DNA of 64,000 bases from Plectrocnemia conspersa (lineage: Eukaryota; Arthropoda; Insecta; Trichoptera; Polycentropodidae), in NCBI GenBank assembly GCA_009617715.1, contig VTFK01000226.1, positions 682,001 through 746,000 of the forward strand, in the 5' to 3' direction. Shown in pieces: positions 11,201-21,379 of this stretch; position 1 is the first letter of the stretch; each line of letters starts with the position of its first letter. Under the pieces are notes generated by a model. The model saw nothing but the letters and a program-made list of their open reading frames with translations. It did no database searches and was not told the DNA's origin. A program made the position numbers and the translations under genes.

Positions 11201-12583
11201 CGCAAAGGGTTAACAGTAACATTTATTTATTAATAATGAATTTTGCTCTCAGGTATTGGTTCTGTATATATGAACAATTTCGAGAAGCTTGGAAAGCTTG
11301 ACCCCTGCGTTATCCAATATGTAATTGCTAAAAAAACTCACGTTTTTATTTTGTTTTTTTACAGCACAATTTAGTAGAAAAGTTCACAGTGGATTATAAA
11401 CTCATATATCAAATTAGTACAGAAATGGCCGATGTCGCTATATATGATAAGCCAAGAACGAATAAACAAAAAGCATTTACAAAAGTAATGAACAGGCTAA
11501 AAACGCAATATCCAGATGGACCGCCTTTACTTCATCCAATTTTAGATATGAACATTAATGATACTTTTCTGAAAAATCAAGTCGATGATATTAGCGCTTT
11601 GGAATCAAAGTCAGTAGAAATGATAATGTTTAATAATTATTTATGAAGAGAAATTTAATCAACGTTAAATTTAAGGTTAATCGATCATTCGGTTCATAAA
11701 AAGTCAAAGTTAGATGAACAGTATGCGAATTATGTGCGAAAGAGGAAGTTAGAAGAGGAAATTGATAGCATGTTAGAATCTTTATCGACTCAAGGAGCTT
11801 TTGATTTAGAGTTGCAACGCCGGAAAGAAGTTCTAAGAAAGCTTGACTATTGTAACGAAGTCGATCTAGTCAGTTTTAAGGGTAGAATTACTTGTGAATT
11901 CAAGTAAGACTTTTATCATTTTTTTATGTATCAATTGATTAATAATAACGAACAATTATATTTACAGCATAAATGAATTATTATTGTCTGAAATACTATT
12001 CAATGGTGTTTTAAACAAAATACCGGTAGATCTATGTGTCGGTCTATTATCATGCGTGTTCTGTGCTGAAAAACCAGATCCAGAATTACAACTAGATCGT
12101 GCTACCAATGATATTTTACAGAGCATCAGAGTAATTATTGAATATATTAAAATAATTTATAGTTGCGCTTTATTAATATTAATGTGCTATTTTAGAATAT
12201 CATACAGAACATCAATAAAGTATCGTATGAAGCAAATTTGTTAGAAAAATATGATACGGTGCATGAATTTCATCCGACCATGATGAAAGTTATAATTGCT
12301 TGGTGTAAGGGTGCTTCGTTTTTAGAAATATGTGGCATGACACAAGCGTATGAAGGTAATTGTTAAATTAATAGTAGCGATTCACACTTTTGTAATGCTT
12401 TTATAATATTTATTTTTAATTTTAGGTTCTGTGATTCGTTATATGCGTGACATTGAAGAAGTACTAAAACAACTGTATAAGGCTGCTAAAAATATCGGCA
12501 ATACAGATCTCGAAGTGAAATTCAGCGAAGGCATTAAAAGACTAAAAAGAGGAATTGTATTTGCAGCCAGTTTGTATTTATAA
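5246..12583 (+). CDS. Mtr4: Mtr4 (MTREX/SKIV2L2) exosome RNA helicase, 15 coding exons, complete
   Basis: Exons: 5246-5286, 5374-5493, 5563-5805, 5873-6159, 7043-7507, 7699-7889, 7951-8052, 8114-8387, 8451-8623, 8753-8950, 11365-11609, 11676-11903, 11968-12130, 12196-12355, 12426-12583. All phases fit and sum to 3048 nt, 1015 residues, close to human MTR4 (1042). The motifs are Walker A in SAHTSAGKT (about 120-128), DEIH in FDEIHYMRD (about 212-220), SAT in FLSATIPNA (about 242-250) and motif VI in [10 protein letters not shown] (about 490-499). The arch/KOW region follows in exons 9-11, and the protein ends IVFAASLYL, the conserved MTR4 terminus. Mtr4 unwinds RNA 3' to 5' in the nucleus and feeds it to the exosome through TRAMP- and NEXT-type complexes. 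The start [14 protein letters not shown] suits the family. Ski2 was considered, but the N-terminus, [15 protein letters not shown] context and C-terminus favour Mtr4. Confidence 0.95.
6160..7042 (+). other. Mtr4 intron 4
   Basis: An 883-bp intron from GTATGT to TTATAG. Bases 6210-6420 are richer in GC than the rest and may be an old insertion, but I recognise no family in it. Confidence 0.6.
9294..10017. mobile_element. Non-autonomous element with many inverted copies of an 8-base motif
   Basis: On the + strand the left flank carries GGTCAGAA at 9317 and 9337 with near copies at 9294 and 9372. The right flank carries the reverse complement TTCTGACC at 9669, 9789, 9809, 9853, 9917, 9987 and 10010, with more degenerate copies between. 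Within the right flank, a block reading ttctgaccctgaataatat then ataattatgac is repeated directly (9809 and 9917). The middle (about 9400-9650) lacks the motif and has more GC. This layout, opposite-facing subterminal motif arrays, resembles transposase-binding arrays at ends of hAT- or foldback-like elements. I could not fix terminal inverted repeats or a target duplication. Confidence 0.65.
10702..11209. mobile_element. piggyBac-like MITE
   Basis: The left end reads TTAA then CCCTTTCCGGCA; the right end, read in reverse complement, is TTAA then CCCTTTGCGGCA. Both a TTAA target duplication (10698-10701, 11210-11213) and a CCCTTTG-type terminus are hallmarks of the piggyBac superfamily. The 508-bp interior has no piggyBac transposase that I can recognise. 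Confidence 0.82.
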
Positions 12584-12587
12584 TAAA
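12582..12587 (+). other. Polyadenylation signal overlapping the Mtr4 stop codon
   Basis: AATAAA shares two bases with the TAA stop (12581-12583). If used, the 3' UTR would be only some 15-30 bases. Confidence 0.5.
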
Positions 12588-14570
12588 AGTTTTTTTATAT
12601 ATATAATACTGGCATTTTTATTTCTTTGTGGTCAATTGTTATATTTAAAGTAAAAATTGAAATTTTATAAAATAGAATCTTGACCTTATTTGTTTAGATT
12701 TAGAATCTGTAAGTTACATATTTGCTTAAAACAAATATAATGTTATTATTATATACATCTATTACACATTAATTGTTAAATTTGTAATAAATAATGTTAG
12801 TTTTTTTAACATAATAGTCATATAACAAATGGCATTGTAAAAACATTTAATGCATTATGGGAATTGTTATTTCTACCTGAAAAGAAAGTTTTCTTAAAAT
12901 GTAGATAAACTTAAAGGATATACTGATAAAGTCGACTTTTTTTTTTGTAAGATGCTTTTTGAATTAAAATGTATAGATAAGACAATTAACTTTCACATTG
13001 ATAGATAAAATTGGTACCTGTTATTTTTTTCATAGATTTCAACAATGCATTTTCTGGATTGTGATAAGAAAAATTTCATAATTTAATACATTATGTACTT
13101 TCTAAATTTTCTCTGTAAATACCACATTTTTTATTGTTCACTACTGACGATAATGTTTGATTAATCTTCGTTATCTTTGCTTAATCCACATTAAAAGGTA
13201 AAAACAGCATTTTTTATCTAAGCAATTTTATCAAAAATCTTAATTACATATATAACATTTAGGTACTTGAATAATATATTTTTATTACGTTCAAATAAAT
13301 TCTTAGTGTTACTAAAGTTTTTTGTAAAACTCAATTTTTTGCTTCTACATTTTAAGTTGATAAAATTACAAGAACCTTTTTAGTTTTTCTGTCGTTATTG
13401 AACTAAAATATCTTCTGATATGCTTTGACACAAAAAGTTACCTTCTGAAGTTACTGATACCGGAATCGTTAAAAATATAAATAATGCTAAAAATAAATTC
13501 ATGTATTTTTACCATTTCGCAACAATTATTCTACAAAAATTGACTTTTTTATAAACGTTTACCACGGAATTAAGAATATATATTTTTAAATTAAGTACAA
13601 GTTGCTGGCTTATAATTATTTTCTATTTTGCAAAATAAATTTAAAATATAAAATAAGAATAACAGTAATTACAAGATGAAATAAATTAAGGTATAATACA
13701 AAAAACTTTTGCAAATAAAGAATATATAAATTAATTATTTAAATTATCAAGATTGAAACAAGGTGTCCATACCTTTTAGATCTTTGAGTGACATCGTCCA
13801 ACAAAAAATCGTTAAGGATCACATATTAGAAACGGGTCGATTACAACTTTATTTCTTACACAAAAAAAACATATTAGCGCATCAATATCTGGCTTATTAA
13901 AGTATGTAGCAATGCAAAGAGTATTTTAAAGATAGTCGTCTAAAATTTTTGCTTTAATTTTATTCACTTTCTAACATGGCATATTCGTAGAGTGCGGGCT
14001 ATTTTTTATGCTAATAAAGACACTTGAATAAATAATTCTAAAAATTGCATATTTAATTTTAAATCTATACATTATACTGGCAAGTTTGCAGGCAACGTGT
14101 CCATTTCAACTGAGAATAGAGTAATAAATATATCGAAATGCAATTGCTGTTTTCTGAATTTCTAAAATCTACACTCAAAAGTCATGTGATAAAATAGCAA
14201 TTAAAGCCACATCTTGTTTGCTGTTTGAATAGCCTTGTTCAGACAGTGTTTCAAAGTTTCTGTTCTTATTCTCAGATAGTCACCATTTCAATTTAATATA
14301 AAATGTCGACGCTGTTTGAAACATTCAATTAATTTTCAAATTGGAGACGTACGTGAAATTCATTTAAATAAACAATGATATTCGATAGAAATGTTAAATC
14401 AACCATTTTCAAATTCAAGTGCAGGTTTTACTTTTGACTTTATAACTTAATCACATTACTGCAGTAGAGTACATAGTGTCTCCGTATCTACTTTCCGGAC
14501 TATTCAGGGTGAAAAATTAACAATGATTTAATCATTTTGATTTTTATTAAATTTATTTTGATATTGCGTC
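12584..14570. other. AT-rich gene-free stretch
   Basis: No ORF or repeat that I can name. Around 13760-13850 there is a slightly more complex patch that may be a relic of a mobile element. Confidence 0.5.
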
Positions 14571-14574
14571 CATT

Positions 14575-14990
14575 TGTAACGTCGCTTTCTTGATCTTCTT
14601 TGCATTGTCAATAACTAGTTTCACTAGACTTTCTTTTATGCAACCTTCAGTGACTATATCAAACATGTGATGGTTAAACTAAATCTTGCATAAGTTGCTT
14701 TTTTTTGCTTCATACAAATCTGTGGAAAAACGTGCCCTTTAGTAATAATAGAGAAGTCAGTTCTTCGGTTAATTTAAATTCGTTATCAATTTCTCGAAAT
14801 AAGTTGAGCCCTATCATCGTAACATCAGGGCTATCATCCAAAGCCATGGATTAAAATTTTAGGACAAATTATTTCTGCCACGCTTTTAAGACATTCTTCA
14901 ATAAATTCATCGTAAATAGGCGAATTTGATTTGCTTAGTAATTTAATTTTCTACCTTATAACTTGCCTTAATCATAGATTGAAATGTCAT
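14575..14990 (-). pseudogene. Degenerate hAT transposase (Charlie/GTF2IRD2-like)
   Basis: The minus strand in shifted frames reads ASYKV, then DEFIEECLKSVAEIICP, then MALDDSPDVTMIGLNLF continuing to REIDNEFKLTEEL, and TDLYEAKK. This order matches the hAT transposases of the Charlie group (ASY, EECL...EI.CP, ALDESTDVT, LTEEL, GEDLYE). Several stops and frameshifts interrupt it. In the first catalytic motif the D of the family's LDEsTD is still recognisable as LDDSPD. No ends were found. Confidence 0.7.
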
Positions 14991-15589
14991 TTTTCGGAAT
15001 ACCTATTAATTATCGAGACGTAAGACTTTTTTCAGATCTTTCATTTCATGTGTACAATTTTTTAAGTTTTGAAAGCAACAGTAATAAAATCGTAGTCCGG
15101 TAAACACTATAAATAAAAACCAACACAAGCTGCAAATTAACAAATATTGACTATAAATTATATTACACATAATAATTTATAATTAATTAAATAGATGTCA
15201 CAGATTCCCAGACTAAAACATTTTTCTTTAATATTTTTCGAGCACTCAATCATTTCATACTTTGAATCATGCTTCTATATAAGTATACATATTTTTATTT
15301 AAAACTATTACAATTTAGTAAGTAAGCGTATCGCGGAGAAATATTTCAAATATTCACGTTTTATTTGACATATTTATAGACATTTACATATTAAGACGAC
15401 TGAGTATAGATTACTTTACAGTAAAGGAAAGGTTAATTTTAAATACCTCTAAGCAAAAAATGCCAAAGCATATTTTGTTTTAAAGGCAGAAGCACACATT
15501 TTGATCGTTCTAGATTTTTAAAATTGTGATAAATTGTTCTTCTATTTTTTTAGTCCGTGGGCTATTTTTTCTTCTGTAAAATTTTCGGT

Positions 15590-15800
15590 GGTCAAAAAGT
15601 CTTTTGCTGTTGGAAGCTAAAGAAAAGAAAGGCACTTCAGATATTTTTGTTTTTATACTCCATGTAACTTGACGTTTATACTCCATAAACGAACAAAAAT
15701 GTCCGAGGTGACCTTTTTTGCTCCTACCAGCATCCGTACACAAACAAAAATGTCTGAAGTGGTCTTTTTATTTAGCTCATTTTTTTAAATGTCTTTTTGG
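15590..15800 (+). repeat. Copy 1 of an aaaaatgtcc monomer repeat
   Basis: Two monomers with the core acaaaaatgtccga(g/a)gtgacc-ttttt lie at about 15688 and 15744. The same monomer forms longer arrays at 20700-21230 and, inverted, at 33900-34090. Confidence 0.6.
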
Positions 15801-16020
15801 TTCGCGGATAGCAAATATAAGTTCATGGGCCATCAGTTGGATAGCGCTGTTATATAGGACAATTAAAATAAGCAATATATAAAATAAAATGCGCATTTAT
15901 TGTAAGCATTTTATATAATATATGTCTATTAAAATAAATAAGCTGTACACTAGCGTTGGTGTGATTTACATATAAATTGTTAATGCTAAAAATGTTCCAA
16001 ATGTACCGAATCATTCGCGC

Positions 16021-16175
16021 CAGGAATGTCGTTTGGGGGGAAGGGGAGCAGAAAAATTAATGTTATTTAATGAAATATTATAAATCTTAATGAACTAAGA
16101 ATATTAAAAAATATAACTGCCTAATTTTTGCCCTCCCCCCCCCTTCTCTTGGAAAAAGCTGAAATTATGACCCTG
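16021..16175. mobile_element. hAT-type MITE, copy 1
   Basis: The left end CAGGAATGTC and the right end, in reverse complement CAGGGTCATAATTTCAGC, both lead into a run of Gs and then aaaaatta, so the ends are inverted relatives. CAGG termini and size suit non-autonomous hAT elements. No clean 8-bp duplication is visible. Confidence 0.6.
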
Positions 16176-16562
16176 GCACTACACCAGAAATTATCGCGTT
16201 ATCCCTTAAAGAAAAACAAAAAACCAGGATAGAATATTTTTTTAATTAATAATTTTGGTGAAATTATATCGAAATATATTTTTATCGGTCAATATATATT
16301 TTTACCAGTAAAACTGGTAGATGCGAGTAAAATTATGACTTCAAATTTTCTTATCATTATTTATTTACATGCGATGTATAAATGTTACAGTGAATGAATA
16401 TGTTTCAGTAAAGTTATATTTTCATTAGTGCAGTGCAAATACATTTTCACCAGTAAATTTTTATTTTATCTACTAGCAAAAATATAGGCGCTAATAAAAT
16501 TACATACTTCTCTAAAATATATATGAATCGCAATTTAACAGTTGCGAAATGTCCATTTGCTG

Positions 16563-16710
16563 TTCAAACCCAAACCTAACCCACAAGAATTAATTAAACC
16601 CAACTTTACATGATAAAACTTCTAAAACTGATTATAGTTTTATAACTTTTATAATTAAATAAACAAATTGATCTAATGATAAATTGGTTTATGTTAGGTT
16701 TGGGTTTGAA
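16563..16710. repeat. Foldback repeat with 18-bp perfect arms
   Basis: The arm at 16563-16580 (ttcaaacccaaacctaac) has its exact reverse complement at 16693-16710. The interior is AT-rich. A related half-copy starts at 54135 (ttcaaacccaaacataa), so this is an interspersed family, not a chance palindrome. Confidence 0.8.
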
Positions 16711-17036
16711 TATAAAATATTGAGGAATGTAATTGTTTTTATTAAATAAAGATATATTTATTTAATGTACGTTTTATAATATTTTAATGTACAAATCATT
16801 CTTTTTACTGCACGCTACAAATAGAATGATGCCCAATTTAATATTTTTATTGAACATTTGAAAATATGATATACGTAGGACAATTAAATATCGAATGAAA
16901 TAGGTGCAAAGTATACTTATATATTGTTGTTATTACTGACAGATTTTTATTTTTTATTTGAAATAATTTAAAGAGTACACAGTAGTGTATAAAAAACTAA
17001 TATCAGATTATATTTTTTAATAATATTGTTTGATAA

Positions 17037-17136
17037 TTTTAAGTGAATATTGCACCTTTATTTGGTATCACGGCGCCCCACAAGGTCTAGTGCCCCAGGT
17101 GATCGCCTGTACTGCCTGCTCCTCGGGCCGGTCCTG
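17037..17136. mobile_element. Terminal fragment of a hAT element
   Basis: Read in reverse complement it begins CAGGACCGGCCCGAGGAG and continues into a GC-rich stretch with GCGATCACCTGGGGCAC. CAGGGcCGG starts are typical of hAT termini of the ZMYM1-like group. The other end is missing. Confidence 0.6.
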
Positions 17137-17160
17137 TCTAAAATACAAACTAAGCAAGCT

Positions 17161-17226
17161 TCCACTTCTTTTCGATTTTTGACTTCTGAGAAGGGATAAT
17201 TGTTTTTTGCGTTCTCCTATTGGTCA
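17161..17226 (+). repeat. Dispersed repeat, copy 1
   Basis: About 60 bases containing gacttctgagaagg and aattgttttttgcg reappear in reverse complement at 30295-30350 with few changes. Confidence 0.7.
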
Positions 17227-17299
17227 AAATACAGTTTAGATATATTTTATTTGCTTCCAACTTAATTTAAGTGGTAATATTATTATAAAAAGTCAGCGA

Positions 17300-17430
17300 T
17301 AAATCGCTAGAAATATATAATTTAAAGAAATATTGTGAATCATTATGAAATGGAAATATTAAAAACAACCACTGACTGGCCAATTTTTTCCTCCCTTCCC
17401 CTACTTGAAAAAGCTGAATTGTCGTCCCTG
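17300..17430. mobile_element. hAT-type MITE, copy 2 (left-truncated)
   Basis: The right end in reverse complement, CAGGGACGACAATTCAGC then tttttcaagtaggggaaggg, matches the right end of copy 1 at 16021-16175, and about 80 bases of the interior also align. The left terminus is absent. Confidence 0.6.
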
Positions 17431-17644
17431 AACAGAAGAACAATTGCTGTAGAGTAAATAAAATTGAAATTGTTCTATATATAAAAGATAAAAATGATGA
17501 TATTAGCTAAAAAAATGAACACAAGTTATGTTACTTATTTAAAAATATAATATTTGAATTATGGCGCTCGTTACATCGAATTGCGTCTTAATCGCGAATC
17601 GATAAGTTAGACGGCAATCGTGGCGTTTCGGCCGCAGCGGAGGG

Positions 17645-17652
17645 TATAAATA
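17645..17652 (+). promoter_or_regulatory. TATA box in a CpG-rich island
   Basis: TATAAATA followed by GGACGCGC sits in GC-rich surroundings. The implied start of transcription is about 17675. The canonical motif in a GC-rich block amid AT-rich DNA is what makes it notable. Confidence 0.4.
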
Positions 17653-17856
17653 GGACGCGCTGCGTTGTCGTCGTCGATTCGAAGCGAGATCGCGGGGCAA
17701 GTCTGCGGTCCCCCATGAGAACTTTCGCATCGACGGAGGGACCCGAACGAGCGGAGGCGCGGGCCAGGCGGCGAGGGCGCGGCGGACAGATCGGCAGGAG
17801 CGCCAAGACGCGCAGACGAGACGAAAGTTAAGAGAGTTAATAACCGCCGTATCGCC

Positions 17857-18132
17857 ATGACCAACTGTCGCGCCAGAGGGGTCGCAGCCGCCGACGGCGC
17901 CGCGGCCGCCGCGCTGCGCAAGACGCGCCACCACCTTCATCCGCTCCATCTTCACAACCAACGTCAGCATTCGCCGCCGCTGCAGCTGCGGCAGCAGCAG
18001 CGGTTCGTCCCTCCGAGGGCGCCTCTGTTCGCGGCCAGCAAGTGGGGCGACGCGCCCGAGGCCGCCGCACTTCCGAGGCCCCCGCGCCATTGGACCGGCC
18101 ACTGCGTCTTCGTCGTCGAAGTCCGGGCCTAG
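17857..18132 (+). CDS. Possible small protein of 91 residues downstream of a TATA box
   Basis: The ORF starts MTNCRARGVAAADG at an ATG with a fair context (cgccATGA) about 180 bases after the expected transcript start, and is rich in Ala, His, Gln and Pro. I recognise no family, membrane segment or signal peptide. The minus strand is also open here (17539-18102), which is common in GC-rich DNA and weakens the case. A short upstream ORF (17715-17831) would precede it on the same transcript. It could instead be a non-coding RNA or part of an unrecognised retroelement. Confidence 0.22.
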   Translation: MTNCRARGVAAADGAAAAALRKTRHHLHPLHLHNQRQHSPPLQLRQQQRFVPPRAPLFAASKWGDAPEAAALPRPPRHWTGHCVFVVEVRA

Positions 18133-20041
18133 TCAATCATAATGGCCGCGTTCGATAGCAGCACCAGGGTCTCACGTACAAATAACTCGTAGCCGTCGCA
18201 GATCGGACCCGTACGATCGTCTCGCCTAATTTTTTTATTATTATATTATCATATTACCTATATTTTATTTTATATACACTCGTTTCGTTGAACAGCAAAA
18301 AACGTATAAAACCCCCCTGGGCGAAGGCCAGGGCTGAAAAAAAATATTCAATCAATCAAATCAAAACAATCAGCGCCGCTCTGCGACGGCCGCCGTGCAT
18401 TTCTTAATATATAAATAAATCTAAAATTATAAAAAGATGTTATATTATATGCGAGCGGTCGAAAAGTGCGATTTTATCGAACGCATGAACTATAATATCG
18501 TTATTATTATTATTCAAATTTAAAAATAATAATACGAAATCTAAATCGTGAAAAAACTGACTTATTTGTTGTTAGTATATTGTAACGGGAACTTCCGTTG
18601 CGCGATCGAATGTAAACGGAAAACCGCCCAGAGTTTTTATTTTTATTATTGTAATTATACTATTATTGTTTAGAGAGATAAAAATCAAAGCGTACGCATC
18701 GCGATCGACGCGAACGAATGAATCGGACGTGCCGAGGCCCGATAGTAAAGGCCGTCGCAAACGTTCATTGTTTTTTTCATTTTCTTTTTTTCATTTATAT
18801 TGTTTTATCGTCGAATCTAAAAAGTGCGATAGCGATGCGAACGTTTTCCCAACTATGATAAATATGTGATAGCGAGATGTAATATTGATGCGCAATATAA
18901 AAATTCGATTGTCGATATATTGTATAGAAACGTATATCATCACACGAGTCTTATATATATGTATGTTGTGTGTGTGGATGCGTGATTGCGCGAATGCGTG
19001 AGATGTGATTGCGTGAGCGCGCGTTCGATTTCGCGAACAGTACAAAATTGTATTATTAGTCGATTATTACGATGAAAAGAGCGATTGTATCTTTTGACGT
19101 TTTAAAAATCCATCGTTTGTACGATACGATACGATTCGATTCGCGGCTCTCGAGAGCCGCATTTTATTATATTGTAAATTTTAAATCGTAATGCGTGGCC
19201 AACGAGACCAATAATTAAAAAATGTATATTATATATATATAAGTTTTCGCGAGCGGAATCCTCCGCCCGATTCGCCGCCGCTAATCTCCGTCTCCCGACG
19301 AAAACAATCGAAAAATTATGTAATACGCGAGAGACGGCGACGAATTGGTCGCTAGATTCCCCCCACGTTTGTAATAATTCTTACATAACTCGTGTTCTGC
19401 ATTTATGCAAACATTTTTCTTCTTTTATGTATGTAGCGATCGGAGTTTTTTCAAAATACTTGGTAGACCGACTCCGATCGAGAATTTTACGTTTTAAAAC
19501 GATCACTCAAATTTATTACGATTAAGCATCTCTATATATCTATATATATATTTAAAACAAAGCGAATTGCCAACAAGATAGATTTATATACATATATGGA
19601 TTAATATATAATTATGATTGTATATTTTATGCGATATGATCTCAATTCTGATTTTCCGTCAATTATGAGTTTCGAAATTCATTGTTTTTATTTTCAAATC
19701 TTTATTCGTCATTATATTATACATAGTCGAAGCTACTCCATGCGAAATTGGGGAAAATCTGAATTCGCAACTGTGATGTACGTGTTTAAGAAATTTGTTA
19801 ATATTTTACGAGAACGTGTATATTGTTAAGTCTGTTTCTGTAAAAAAACGCAAGAGAAGAGAAAGGACCGCGCTCGGCCGAAGAGAGAAGAGAAGAAAAG
19901 ACGCCGAGCCGAGCGAAAGAAGTACTCGCAGTGCCGGAGTTCTCCTTTGTTCCCGTAACCTTGCGCAACGTCCCGTGTGGCAATTCCGAATTCCCCGTCG
20001 CTGACCCTTTACCCCGCCCCATCCCTTTTCCTACCCCTCCC

Positions 20042-20059
20042 GGGCTCTTTTAAGAGCCC
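20042..20059 (+). other. Hairpin resembling a histone mRNA 3' stem-loop
   Basis: GGGCTCTT-TT-AAGAGCCC folds perfectly; as a histone-type element it reads GGCTCT-TTTA-AGAGCC and is followed by cACCAAAT. No histone ORF lies upstream, so function is unproven. Confidence 0.35.
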
Positions 20060-20699
20060 ACCAAATAATCAATCGGTTAAAGGTTATATTTCATGCTAAA
20101 AATGGTACATTCATCTCAAAAGAGTTGAGAATATTAAGGGCGGACTCGACTACGAACTCATGGGATGATTACAACAACGCGCACCAGATCAGGTAATAAA
20201 TGCCTTATAAATAATTATGCGTTACCTTCTTTAATCTTAAAAAATAAGTATGGTAAATCACGTATTTCATGCTAAATTTGCACCGTTTTGTATTTGCAAT
20301 CCGATTTTAGAGTTTCTGGTATTGCCTTCTTATCTGAACGCTTCATGTCCAATTCTCAAAGAATATGAGACCATTTTCTACTAGACGTGAACACAATACT
20401 TGGTTTTTAAAAATAATACGTATTGAAAATTATTTTTAAATACGAAGAAGTTTAACCGTGAAATGTTCTTCGTGTAATATTTCATCAGTTTCATTAAAAA
20501 TATATTGTCAATTCAGATTCTAGTCGCGATTTCTCTGAGAGCGATTCTCGTTTTAATTCGATAATATTATTATAATCAATGCGTTCTAATCGTACAGAAG
20601 TTACTTCACAGTACTCCTTTTTTGCCTTTAGTGTCTTAGTTAGACATTATTTTCATAAAATTTGTGCTCTTTCGATTCTTATGATGGGGATTGTTCTCC

Positions 20700-21230
20700 T
20701 TTGTCATTATTGAACAAAAATTAACGAAATGACCTTTTTATGAGCTCCCGTAGCAATTTTTTCTCCTCAAAAAAATTCCCAAATGGCCTTTAGATAACCA
20801 TTTAAAATTTTCGATATGACATATTTTAGCTTCCCGTAACAATTTGTCTTTTTCGTCCTTATTGAACAAAAATTTCCGTGATATTTTTTAATCTCCCATA
20901 GCAATTTATCCTCCTTGAACAAAAATTTCCAATATGGCCTTTTTAATTTTAGTATTCTTTGATCTTTTTTAAAATCTGGTTCAAATTTTATATAATGTGT
21001 TTACACAGACGGTCGCTGAATTAGGTTATAATTGTACAAAATATGCTGTTTTTACTAAGGTGACCAGACACCCTTCTCAAAAAAATTTGTCCTTTGTCCC
21101 CTTTAAACAAAAATGTCCGAAGTGACATTTTTTTATCTACCGCGGCATCCATAAATGAACAAAAATTTCTGAAATGACCTTTTTATTTTCAGTGTCCTTT
21201 GATATTTTCAACATCTGAACACCTTATGTT
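20700..21230 (+). repeat. Copy 2 of the aaaaatgtcc monomer repeat (array)
   Basis: At least five degenerate monomers of roughly 50-90 bases, each containing gaacaaaaattt-cc and tgacctttttat and often ctcccgtagcaattt. One segment (21058) begins ggtgaccagacaccc, a form seen at the ends of some DNA transposons. Confidence 0.65.
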
Positions 21231-21379
21231 TTACAGTAACAAAAGCATTATTTTCTCTATTATTTTGTTTTTGATAATCATTGAGTAAAACAATGTTGCG
21301 CTCGGCTGCGTATTTTCTCTTAAATTTGTCTATTTTCATGTAAATGTGTTAGTTCTCAATCCTAAGCAAAGACTGTAAA

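Larger units (their letters stand above)
8951..11364 (+). other. Mtr4 intron 10, enlarged by two transposable elements
   Basis: Other Mtr4 introns are mostly 60-200 bp, while this one is 2.4 kb. The excess is explained largely by the element at 9294-10017 and the piggyBac-like MITE at 10702-11209. No missing Mtr4 exon is needed: exon 10 joins exon 11 in phase with normal spacing of the arch. Confidence 0.8.
17550..20062 (+). other. CpG-rich island, possible long transcript or UTR
   Basis: GC and CpG content rise sharply from about 17570 and stay raised in patches to 20060, then fall. Three TGTGAT words (18865, 19004, 19772) and several AATAAA-like sites occur. At 18306-18365 a block ending ggccagggctgaaaaaaa followed by caatcaatcaaatc looks like the tail of a non-LTR retroelement. 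The island may be a conserved transcript, but I cannot name one. Confidence 0.35.

Noticed and set aside
5250..12583. Assignment of the helicase gene to Ski2/twister
   Set aside because: The N-terminus, helicase motif context and IVFAASLYL end fit Mtr4 better, and length is close to Mtr4.
16511..17144. 8-bp duplication tctaaaat as target site of the hAT end at 17136
   Set aside because: The sequence after the left copy does not begin with a hAT terminus, so the match is probably chance.
17539..18102. 187-codon minus-strand ORF in the CpG island
   Set aside because: Arg/Pro/Ala-rich frame with no recognisable domain, overlapping another open frame on the + strand; such frames arise freely in GC-rich DNA.
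18306..18365. 3' tail of a non-LTR retrotransposon
   Set aside because: Only the tail-like block and a short caatcaatcaaat run are present; no reverse transcriptase lies upstream, so it is noted but not annotated.
17857..19780. Bearded-family (Notch-regulated) gene, from the TATA box and TGTGAT words
   Set aside because: The small protein lacks the basic amphipathic helix of that family, and I saw no AGCTTTA or GTCTTCC boxes.
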